Shown piece by piece: positions 34,845 to 41,587 of a DNA stretch of 64,000 bases (positions within the stretch are counted from its first letter, which is position 1; each line of letters opens with the position of its first letter). This stretch comes from Clostridium_AD sp050717545. Lineage in GTDB: Bacteria > Bacillota > Clostridia > Clostridiales > Clostridiaceae. A model generated the notes under the pieces. That model saw only the letters and a program-made list of their open reading frames with translations. It did not search any database and was not told the DNA's origin. Both the position numbers and the translations under genes were made by a program. The stretch spans positions 62,001 through 126,000 of the forward strand of contig NZ_JBOITN010000028.1 in the NCBI RefSeq assembly GCF_050717545.1, in the 5' to 3' direction.

Positions 34845-35852
34845 TTATCTTCTCTTACTCATAACGTCTATATTCCCGAGAGCTTTGCCTGCACCTATAG
34901 CAACACAATCAAGTGGGTTCTCAGATATATGCACTGGCATATGAGTTTCGCGGTTTATAAGTGAATCTATTCCTTTTAGAAGTGCTCCGCCTCCAGTTAA
35001 CATAATACCTTTTTCCATTATATCTGATGCGAGCTCAGGTGGAGTTTTTTCAAGGGTTGTTATTATTGCTTCAATTATTGATTGAACTGGCTCACTTAGT
35101 GCTTCTCTTACTTCTTTTTGCGAAACTTCAATAACTTTTGGTAACCCAGTTATTAAATCTCTACCTGTTATTTCCATGCTCATTTCATCATCTTCTAGTA
35201 CAAATACTGACCCAAGCTCCATTTTAATGTTTTCTGCCGTTCTCTCTCCAATCATTAGGCTGTGTTGTTTTTTAACAAATGCTATTATTGATTGATCAAA
35301 CTCATCCCCTGCAACTCTTAGCGACTTGCATGTAACAATACCGCCTAATGATATTATTGCAACCTCTGTAGTTCCACCTCCGATATCAACTATCATGCTT
35401 CCAGTTGGCTCATCTACAGGAAGCCCAGCGCCAATTGCTGCTGCCATTGGTTCTTCCATTAGGTATGCATCCCTTGCACCTGCACTTTTAGTCGCTCCCT
35501 CGATTGCTCTTTTCTCAACTTCAGTTACCCCAGATGGATATCCAACTACAATTCTTGGACTTGTAAAACCTTTTGGACTAACTTTATTTATAAAGTGTCT
35601 AAGCATCTTTTCAGTAATATCAAAATCTGCAATCACACCATCTTTCATAGGACGAATTGCAATAATATTCCCAGGTGTTCTACCTATCATCTGCTTTGCT
35701 TCTTCACCAACAGCTAATACCTTATTAGTATTTATATTTATAGCTACAACCGAAGGTTCTCTTAGTACAATTCCTTTCCCCTTCAAGTAAATTAACGTAT
35801 TTGCTGTTCCTAAATCTATTCCCATATCACGAGACGTTCCGAATATTCCCAT
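34845..35852 (-). CDS. mreB: Rod shape-determining actin homologue MreB
   Basis: 335 residues of the actin superfamily: phosphate 1 DLGTANTLIYLKGKG, connect 1 EEPMAAAIGAGL, phosphate 2 SMIVDIGGGTTEVAII, adenosine motif LTGGGALLKGID. Forms membrane-bound filaments guiding side-wall synthesis. GAAAGGAGAAATT precedes the ATG. Upstream neighbour radC and maf reproduce the Bacillus order. Confidence 0.97.
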   Translation of the reverse strand: MGIFGTSRDMGIDLGTANTLIYLKGKGIVLREPSVVAININTNKVLAVGEEAKQMIGRTPGNIIAIRPMKDGVIADFDITEKMLRHFINKVSPKGFTSPRIVVGYPSGVTEVEKRAIEGATKSAGARDAYLMEEPMAAAIGAGLPVDEPTGSMIVDIGGGTTEVAIISLGGIVTCKSLRVAGDEFDQSIIAFVKKQHSLMIGERTAENIKMELGSVFVLEDDEMSMEITGRDLITGLPKVIEVSQKEVREALSEPVQSIIEAIITTLEKTPPELASDIMEKGIMLTGGGALLKGIDSLINRETHMPVHISENPLDCVAIGAGKALGNIDVMSKRR

Positions 35853-35872
35853 TATAATTTCTCCTTTCGTAT

Positions 35873-36553
35873 CTAAAGCATTCCTTTTTCTTTTAAACTC
35901 GTATAAGTACCATTACCAATAATTATATGATCAAGCACTTCTATTCCTAGTAATTTGCCACATTCTTTAAGTCTTATAGTGATATTTATATCTTCCTTGC
36001 TAGGAGTTGGATCTCCAGAAGGGTGATTGTGACAAATAACCACGGAAGCACTACACTTCTTAATCGCTTCGTAAAAAACTTCTCTTGGATGAACTATCGA
36101 TGTATTTAAATTGCCTATAGATATATCTTTTATACTTATAATTACGTTTTTTGTATTTAGCATAATTAACTTTAGATATTCTTTTTTTAAGTATCTCATT
36201 TCTTCCATTAGATACTGTGCAATATCTTTTGGTGAAGTAATTTTATACTCTTCACCTGATTTAAAACTTCTAAATCTTTTTGAAATTTCTATAAGAGCTA
36301 AAAGTTGTGTTGCTTTGGCATTTCCAACACCCTTAAGCTGCATAAATTCTTCTGCACTTGAGCTGTAAAGTCCATTAAGACCGCCACACTCAGAAATTAT
36401 TCTGCTGCAAAGATTTATGATATTTTCGTTTTTTGAGCCAATTCTAAGTATTATAGCCAATAATTCATTGTTGGATAAATTCTCAGCTCCATATCTTAAT
36501 AATTTTTCTCTTGGTCTTTCATTTTGGGGTAAATCCATAATTTTATAAGTCAT
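35873..36553 (-). CDS. radC: RadC family JAB/MPN domain protein
   Basis: 226 residues: N-terminal helix-hairpin-helix (MQLKGVGNAKATQLLALIEI) and a C-terminal JAB domain with the metalloprotease motif HNHPSGDPTPSKED. The family was once linked to DNA repair, but its true role is unsettled. An ATG at 36553 with AAAGGAG about 12 bases upstream is the likely start; a TTG at 36565 touches that site and is improbable. Between maf and mreB. Confidence 0.93.
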   Translation of the reverse strand: MTYKIMDLPQNERPREKLLRYGAENLSNNELLAIILRIGSKNENIINLCSRIISECGGLNGLYSSSAEEFMQLKGVGNAKATQLLALIEISKRFRSFKSGEEYKITSPKDIAQYLMEEMRYLKKEYLKLIMLNTKNVIISIKDISIGNLNTSIVHPREVFYEAIKKCSASVVICHNHPSGDPTPSKEDINITIRLKECGKLLGIEVLDHIIIGNGTYTSLKEKGML

Positions 36554-36570
36554 AACTATAAGCAACTCCT

Positions 36571-37146
36571 TTATAGATTGACCCCCATCTCCCTTAACAT
36601 GTAATACAATTTGTTCACTGGTAGCCCCACAACACTATAATAGCAACCTCTTAATTCTTCAACAAATAAAGATGCTGCTCCTTGTATTCCATAAGCTCCA
36701 GCCATTCCACGCGCTTCTCCTGTTTCTATGTAATTATTTATTTCTTTTTCTGATAATTTTGAAAATTTCACATGTGTACAAACATATTCAGTACTAATTT
36801 CTTGAGTTACAGTATTTATTAAAGCAATCCCGGTATATACCTCATGCGTATTCCCACTTAAATCACTAAGCATTTTAAAAGCTTCAAGATTATCTTTAGG
36901 CTTCCCAAGCACTTTGCCTCGCAAGTAAACAATAGTATCGCACCCTATTATAATAGATGCTTTTTTTACGTTACTACTAATAGCCCAAGCTTTTCCTTTT
37001 GCTAAAGTCATAACATAATCTCCACAATTTCCAGAAAATATTATGTCACTCTCTTCAAAATCACTTGCCATTACCTTAAAATTACTAGTTATTCTTTTTA
37101 AAAGTTCAGCTCTTTGCTGCGATGCAGAAGCTAAAATTATATCCAC
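36571..37146 (-). CDS. maf: Maf/YhdE-type nucleotide pyrophosphatase
   Basis: 191 residues: LASASQQRAELLKRI, DTIVYLRGKVLGKPKD and the EARGMAGAYGIQGAASLFVEELRGCYYSVVGLP block are diagnostic. Maf proteins hydrolyse dTTP/UTP or modified nucleotides and influence septation. Same order maf-radC-mreB as in Bacillus. Confidence 0.95.
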   Translation of the reverse strand: MDIILASASQQRAELLKRITSNFKVMASDFEESDIIFSGNCGDYVMTLAKGKAWAISSNVKKASIIIGCDTIVYLRGKVLGKPKDNLEAFKMLSDLSGNTHEVYTGIALINTVTQEISTEYVCTHVKFSKLSEKEINNYIETGEARGMAGAYGIQGAASLFVEELRGCYYSVVGLPVNKLYYMLREMGVNL

Positions 37147-37156
37147 TACATCACTC

Positions 37157-37417
37157 CTAATATTTCTTATATAATATTATTGCCAAAATAATACCTATTA
37201 TAGACATAATATTAATATTAAAATTTATACCGAAATTTATTGCAAGCACTTTCAGATCTATAAGCATAGGATTACTCATCCCTATGGTAAAGGTACTCTT
37301 TAAAAATTTGAGTGCACCGATATTATTCCCCACTAGTTCCCCTATAAAACTTCCAGAAATAGCTCCTATCATTATAAAAAAAATAAAATACGGATTTCTT
37401 TTTTCTGCACTTTTCAA
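37157..37417 (-). CDS. DUF4321 small membrane protein
   Basis: 86 residues with two membrane spans (about 9-30 and 63-84) and a GSFIGELVGNN loop, as in the DUF4321 family found beside maf in clostridia. Function unknown. TTG start after GGGGGG. Its place at the head of the maf-radC-mre-min cluster suggests an envelope role, which is only an inference. Confidence 0.8.
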   Translation of the reverse strand: MKSAEKRNPYFIFFIMIGAISGSFIGELVGNNIGALKFLKSTFTIGMSNPMLIDLKVLAINFGINFNINIMSIIGIILAIILYKKY

Positions 37418-37561
37418 TTTGTACCCCCCACTTTACTTATATATCTTATACATTTTAACATTTAATAAATTGTTGCACAAGTGTATAAAATTATTATTCA
37501 AAAAAAGTTAATAATTTAATTTCATGAAATTATTAAGGTAATATCTATTTTTTCAATACAC

Positions 37562-37598
37562 AAAATGCAAATAGATTAAAATAATCTATTTGCATTTT
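37562..37598. terminator. Terminator after the SPOR-domain gene
   Basis: AAAATGCAAATAGATTA and its reverse complement around three A; 17-bp perfect stem with T tract, about 90 bp downstream of the minus-strand stop at 37688. Nothing else is visible in 37418-37687. Confidence 0.8.
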
Positions 37599-37687
37599 TA
37601 TGAATTTGAAGAATTCTATGTCATTTACCATCAATTTCAATCATAATTAAATTAATTTGAAAATTATTATAAAAAATAAAAGATTTT

Positions 37688-38398
37688 CTATGTTTTCACT
37701 AGTTTTTTTACAAAATTATAAATGTAAATATATCCCTCTTCTGTTTTTCCCTTTTCAATTTTCACAGGAAGTGCCGTTAAATATACTTTTAGCTCGTTCA
37801 TATTACTATAATTCCCACTTTTTTCATCAGCACCTTTTAGCGTTAGCATCCACTTTTTAAGTGCATCGGTTGTATACGCTCCAGTGTTTTTCTCTGAAAG
37901 TTTGTTTAATATTTTTATGTCTGCACTTATAAGTTCATTGGTTAAAGCACTAGTTGAATCAGCAGCACTTAATTTATAATTAATTTTAGCAAAACTTATT
38001 TTTTTTGCGTTAAGTTCCTTAACCACGCTATCTATACCATCTTTTGGGTAAATACCCAATATAACTCTACTCATATTATTTTCCTCAATTATAAATGGTG
38101 TACCAAATTCCGTTAAGCTATTTTTTAGTAACACCGCGCTAGCTTTAACGCTAAAAACGCCACATTGCAAGGCTACATAATCTTTTACATTAGTGGTCGC
38201 CGTTTTAGAATCATCTACACTGTCATTTTCCAAACTTACTTTGGTACTATTTCCCTCGGCACTTGTTGCGTTATTAGGTAGTAGTTTAGAAAAAATCGTT
38301 CCCAACGCAATAGCTACTATTAATGTTAATGTAATAATAATTATAAAATTATTATTTCTTTTTTTAGGTGCCTTATAATTATATCTAGTATATCTCAC
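37688..38398 (-). CDS. SPOR-domain membrane-anchored protein
   Basis: 236 residues: basic N-terminus, one membrane span (about 17-38), a Ser/Thr/Asn linker, then a SPOR-like domain (about 73-150: YVALQCGVFSVKASAVLLKNSL … SRVILGIYPKDGIDSVV) and a helical C-terminus. SPOR domains bind denuded glycan strands at septa. GTG start after GGGGATGATAAA. Separate transcription unit from DUF4321. Confidence 0.8.
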   Translation of the reverse strand: MRYTRYNYKAPKKRNNNFIIIITLTLIVAIALGTIFSKLLPNNATSAEGNSTKVSLENDSVDDSKTATTNVKDYVALQCGVFSVKASAVLLKNSLTEFGTPFIIEENNMSRVILGIYPKDGIDSVVKELNAKKISFAKINYKLSAADSTSALTNELISADIKILNKLSEKNTGAYTTDALKKWMLTLKGADEKSGNYSNMNELKVYLTALPVKIEKGKTEEGYIYIYNFVKKLVKT

Positions 38399-38492
38399 TT
38401 TATCATCCCCTAACTTAATAGATCTCTATTTAGAATATTATTGCTAATAAAGACATTTTAGAATGAAAAATCAAAAATATATTATATTTGAG

Positions 38493-39005
38493 TCAAATTA
38501 TTTTCTTTAATATTAACAGGTCCTTATTTTTGCTATCTATCTCTAAAAAGTTACTTGTGACCCTGCTTATTTTGAAATTATTATTTTTCCATAATTTTAG
38601 CATTTCATTATTATTAACTTTTTCAAAAGCATAGAAATTATACATCCCATAATTATTATATAAATGCCTTGAAAATTCATTAATGATTCTACTTGATACA
38701 TCAGCCTCATGCATTCTAGGTTCTATCAAATAACACATAATCCAAACTTCATTGGGATTTTTAAACTCTATCCTGCCTTTTATAATTCCTACAAGTTCAC
38801 CAGTAAATAGTACTTTAAGAAAAAATTCGCCTTCACTTACATAATATTCGAGATATCTTTCATAAAATTCATGAATATCATATTTTAGCCCATCATCTAT
38901 GTTATGTACATATTGATTATTAATCCAATTTTTAATTTTAACCACATCTTCTTTTTCAACATTTACTATACTAATATCGTCAAACTTAATATCTATGTTA
39001 AACAT
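38493..39005 (-). CDS. GNAT-like acetyltransferase
   Basis: 170 residues resembling a divergent GNAT domain: LVGIIKGRIEFKNPNEVWIMCYLIEPRMHEADVSSRIINEFSRHLYNNYGMYNFYAFEKVNNNEMLKLWKNNNFKISRV covers beta-4, the pyrophosphate-loop helix and the NxxMLxLWxxxGF-like end. Substrate unknown. AGAGGTGTAAAC precedes ATG. Stands alone next to the SPOR-domain gene. Confidence 0.75.
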   Translation of the reverse strand: MFNIDIKFDDISIVNVEKEDVVKIKNWINNQYVHNIDDGLKYDIHEFYERYLEYYVSEGEFFLKVLFTGELVGIIKGRIEFKNPNEVWIMCYLIEPRMHEADVSSRIINEFSRHLYNNYGMYNFYAFEKVNNNEMLKLWKNNNFKISRVTSNFLEIDSKNKDLLILKKII

Positions 39006-39057
39006 GTTTACACCTCTTTATTTTTGCTCCTTCTAAAATTTTCTTCTTTTGTTACTA

Positions 39058-39087
39058 TTAAATTATATCCTGCGGAGCTACAATATT
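39058..39087 (+). repeat. Dispersed ~28-bp repeat, copy 4
   Basis: ATTAAATTATATCCTGCGGA then GCTACAATAT; three differences from the copy at 16590. In the gap between the GNAT gene and the Met-rich gene. Confidence 0.7.
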
Positions 39088-39150
39088 AATACTCAGCCTT
39101 ATAAGTAATTAGATTCTACGTTTGTTCTAAATTTCCTTCAATATTATAAT

Positions 39151-39182
39151 TAAATAACCCCATAAGTTTATAGGGTTATTTA
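39151..39182 (-). terminator. Terminator of the Met-rich gene
   Basis: TAAATAACCC and GGGTTATTTA flank a 12-nt loop with further partial pairing (ATAA/TTAT); 46 bp after the stop. Confidence 0.7.
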
Positions 39183-39227
39183 ATAAATGCTTTGTGTATT
39201 TTTTTTATGTTGTTCACAGACTACTTT

Positions 39228-39728
39228 TTATTCATCTCTATGCATAAGTGATAATTTAACAATTCTTCTAACTATCTGTTTCACCTCTGTATATGGTATA
39301 CCACATCTAGTCAAACGTTTAAATATTATTGGATTATATTTTTCAATTCTAAATACTATGGATTCGACATCATTATATTGACCCTGCACAGGTACTCTAT
39401 TTTGATACTTATCTAGTTGCATGGAATCTTCACTCTCATATTCGTAGTCACTTTCAGTTTTCTCATCATAAATCGTTCCCATTGGATTAAAACCACTTTC
39501 AAACATTTCATTATCAAATTGACTCACTCTCGCCCATGGATCTACTGGTGCACTTTGATTCATCCCCCAACATGAGTTCCTCATACCGAAATTCGAATCC
39601 TGCCTACCCATTTCCATATTTGGCATCATATTCATTTGACCACATCCATACATCATAGGTTCTAGTGGAACCATATCATATTCATCCTCCATGTCTATAT
39701 CTTCAATATTTCCATCCTCTAGCTTCAT
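39228..39728 (-). CDS. Met-rich acidic protein of unknown function (166 aa)
   Basis: 166 residues, strongly divided. The first ~110 are acidic and rich in Met, Gly, Asn and Tyr (EPMMYGCGQMNMMPNMEMG, NSCWGMNQ), with no predicted regular fold. The last ~45 (DVESIVFRIEKYNPIIFKRLTRCGIPYTEVKQIVRRIVKLSL) form a compact, basic helical domain. A good AGGGAGGGC site precedes ATG. Such low-complexity Met/Gly/Tyr tails are seen in spore-coat and inclusion proteins, but I do not recognise this one. Confidence 0.7.
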   Translation of the reverse strand: MKLEDGNIEDIDMEDEYDMVPLEPMMYGCGQMNMMPNMEMGRQDSNFGMRNSCWGMNQSAPVDPWARVSQFDNEMFESGFNPMGTIYDEKTESDYEYESEDSMQLDKYQNRVPVQGQYNDVESIVFRIEKYNPIIFKRLTRCGIPYTEVKQIVRRIVKLSLMHRDE

Positions 39729-39818
39729 AATTGCCCTCCCTATTCTGATATTACTAATACATTATCAATTTATGCTAGAAGTCGTGTTTTGATACTAATT
39801 TTTACAAGTAAATATTAG

Positions 39819-39870
39819 AAAGGGACTGACCCTAAATGATTATAAAATCATTTTAAGAGACAACCCCTTT
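39819..39870. repeat. Imperfect palindromic element (REP/MITE-like)
   Basis: AAAGGGACTGACCCT, then the inner palindrome AAATGATTATAAAATCATTT, then AAGAGACAACCCCTTT. Outer ends pair, the middle has mismatches. GGGACTGACCC resembles the GGGACRGTT-type motifs seen near the RAYT gene, but the relation is uncertain. Confidence 0.45.
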
Positions 39871-39896
39871 ATAACTCTCGCTATTTATAATTCTAA

Positions 39897-40028
39897 CTAC
39901 TTTAATCCTCTTACCGGTTTTCTCATGTTACTGTCACCATTCATAATTACTGGATTGCTTTCTTTGCTCTTTTTATTCTTAATTGACTCATCCTGCTTAT
40001 CATTAACATTAACATTTTTGTTTTTCAT
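39897..40028 (-). CDS. Small hydrophilic protein (43 aa)
   Basis: ATG 40026-40028 after AAAGAGGTGTTATTT. The product is very Lys/Asn-rich (MKNKNVNVNDKQDES …) ending RKPVRGLK. Probably unstructured; no family recognised. The good ribosome site is the main support. It is downstream of the tRNA-Leu gene and its terminator. Confidence 0.5.
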   Translation of the reverse strand: MKNKNVNVNDKQDESIKNKKSKESNPVIMNGDSNMRKPVRGLK

Positions 40029-40106
40029 AAATAACACCTCTTTAAATGTTATTTTCCCCGTATTCCTTTTAAACATTCATATTTTTAATAATAAATCTAG
40101 CTAACT

Positions 40107-40128
40107 AAAAAAAGGCGTTCCCGCCTTT
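40107..40128 (-). terminator. Terminator of tRNA-Leu
   Basis: AAAGGCG, loop, CGCCTTT followed on the minus strand by TTTTTAG. Confidence 0.85.
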
Positions 40129-40155
40129 GCTTAATTATCCAAAAATAAAAATCTT

Positions 40156-40237
40156 TGGTGCGACAGACGGGACTTGAACCCGTATGGTCTCCCACACGTC
40201 CCTTAAACGTGCGCGTCTGCCATTCCGCCACTATCGC
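40156..40237 (-). tRNA. tRNA-Leu, anticodon AAG
   Basis: Minus-strand cloverleaf: acceptor GCGATAG/CTGTCGC, D stem GCG/CGC, anticodon stem CACGT/ACGTG with the 7-nt loop TTAAGGG (anticodon AAG), a long variable arm (class II) TGG/CCA, T stem ACGGG/CCCGT, and an encoded CCA. AAG would read CUU, with A34 presumably deaminated to inosine to read more Leu codons. Terminator directly downstream. Confidence 0.93.
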
Positions 40238-40358
40238 ATATATGTTTTTTTACTACAAGGGATTAATCTCATAGTCATATGTATTTGCAACCCTTATGAC
40301 TACAAGATTGATTATATATCAGTTTAATATAAATTGTCAATATTTTTATACACTATTG

Positions 40359-40943
40359 CTACTTAACTTGTAGATTATTTAACTTCTCACCATATATTTT
40401 CACATAAACATTATAATTTGTTTTAACTTTCTTAACATATTTATCTGTTTCTTCATAAGGTATTGTATTTAATGTTTTTCCATCACTTGAGTACTCTGCA
40501 TTTTTAAGCCACTTTTGAACATTACCACGCCCTCCATTATAAGCTGCAAGTACCAAGTCTATATTACCATTAAATTCAGTATTTAAATTGTTAATGTACC
40601 AACATCCCATATCTACATTAATTTCCTTATCATGTAATTCTTCAACATTAAAATCTTTTAATTTCATACTTTCTGCAATCCAAGTTGCAGTATCAGGCAT
40701 TATCTGCATAAGCCCATATGCCCCTCTATGAGAAGTGGCTTTTTCATCAAAATTGCTTTCTGCTCTTATTACAGCTATAACCAATGCAGGGTCTACATTA
40801 TACTTCTCTGAATACTTGAATATCTGCTCTTCATATTTTACTGGGTAAAACATTTTAAAAATAGTTTTTATATTAATTAAAACAAGAGCCAAAATAACTA
40901 TACATAAAACACTTATTACTTTTTTAAACATAATTTTCCACAT
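40359..40943 (-). CDS. slt: Membrane-anchored lytic transglycosylase (SLT family)
   Basis: 194 residues: an N-terminal anchor or signal (about 5-28) and an SLT domain with the catalytic Glu in VIRAESNFDEKA, GLMQIMPDTA and LAAYNGGRGNV. Cleaves glycan strands with 1,6-anhydro product formation. It overlaps the 3' end of coaE; starts at ATG 40943 or ATG 40931 are both possible, with only weak ribosome sites, so coupled translation is likely. Confidence 0.9.
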   Translation of the reverse strand: MWKIMFKKVISVLCIVILALVLINIKTIFKMFYPVKYEEQIFKYSEKYNVDPALVIAVIRAESNFDEKATSHRGAYGLMQIMPDTATWIAESMKLKDFNVEELHDKEINVDMGCWYINNLNTEFNGNIDLVLAAYNGGRGNVQKWLKNAEYSSDGKTLNTIPYEETDKYVKKVKTNYNVYVKIYGEKLNNLQVK

Positions 40944-41538
40944 CTAACCTTTCTAGTTGCGTAATAATTGAATCTAACTGTGACATTGTATTTTGAATAC
41001 TTCCATCATTATCAATAATCAAATCAACAAACTTCTTTTTTTCATCCATTGGCATTTGAGCTCTTATTCTATCCATTGTTTCATCTAGGCTTAATTTATC
41101 CCTGTCCATGACCCTTTTTATTTGAACTTCTTTGCTCGCCCAAACTAATATAGTTATATCCATACTAGTTTGAAAATTGTTTTCTATTAAAGTAGGAGCA
41201 TCTAAAAAACAAAGCCTTAAACTTTCATCCTCACATATTTTCATTCTATGATTTATTTCTCGTCTTATGTAAGGCATCATAATATTTTCAAGCTTTTTCC
41301 TTAAAATCTCACACTTAAATATATAATTTCCAAATTCTTTCCTATTAAGTTCTCCACTTTTATCAAAAAACTCACAACCGAATTCTTTTTTAATTGCGCT
41401 AACCATCTCAGGGTAGATTTCAAAAACCTCTCTTGCTACAATATCTGCATCAACTATAGGAAAACATTTTTCTTTTAACATATTTGTTATAGTGCTCTTT
41501 CCACTACCTATTCCACCAGTTATTCCAACCTTTAACAT
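40924..41538 (-). CDS. coaE: Dephospho-CoA kinase
   Basis: 204 residues: Walker A GGIGSGKST, IVDADIVAREV, and the LIDDAPTL-like FLDAPTLIENNF plus DRDKLSLDETMDRIRAQMP lid. Phosphorylates the 3'-hydroxyl of dephospho-CoA, the last step of CoA synthesis. ATG 41538 has GGAGG eight bases before it; in-frame codons further upstream overlap polA and lack a site. Between polA and slt. Confidence 0.95.
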   Translation of the reverse strand: MLKVGITGGIGSGKSTITNMLKEKCFPIVDADIVAREVFEIYPEMVSAIKKEFGCEFFDKSGELNRKEFGNYIFKCEILRKKLENIMMPYIRREINHRMKICEDESLRLCFLDAPTLIENNFQTSMDITILVWASKEVQIKRVMDRDKLSLDETMDRIRAQMPMDEKKKFVDLIIDNDGSIQNTMSQLDSIITQLERLDVENYV

Positions 41539-41587
41539 TTTCTTATCCTCCACTTTTATAGTTGATTTTAAAAATGTCAACACTAAG

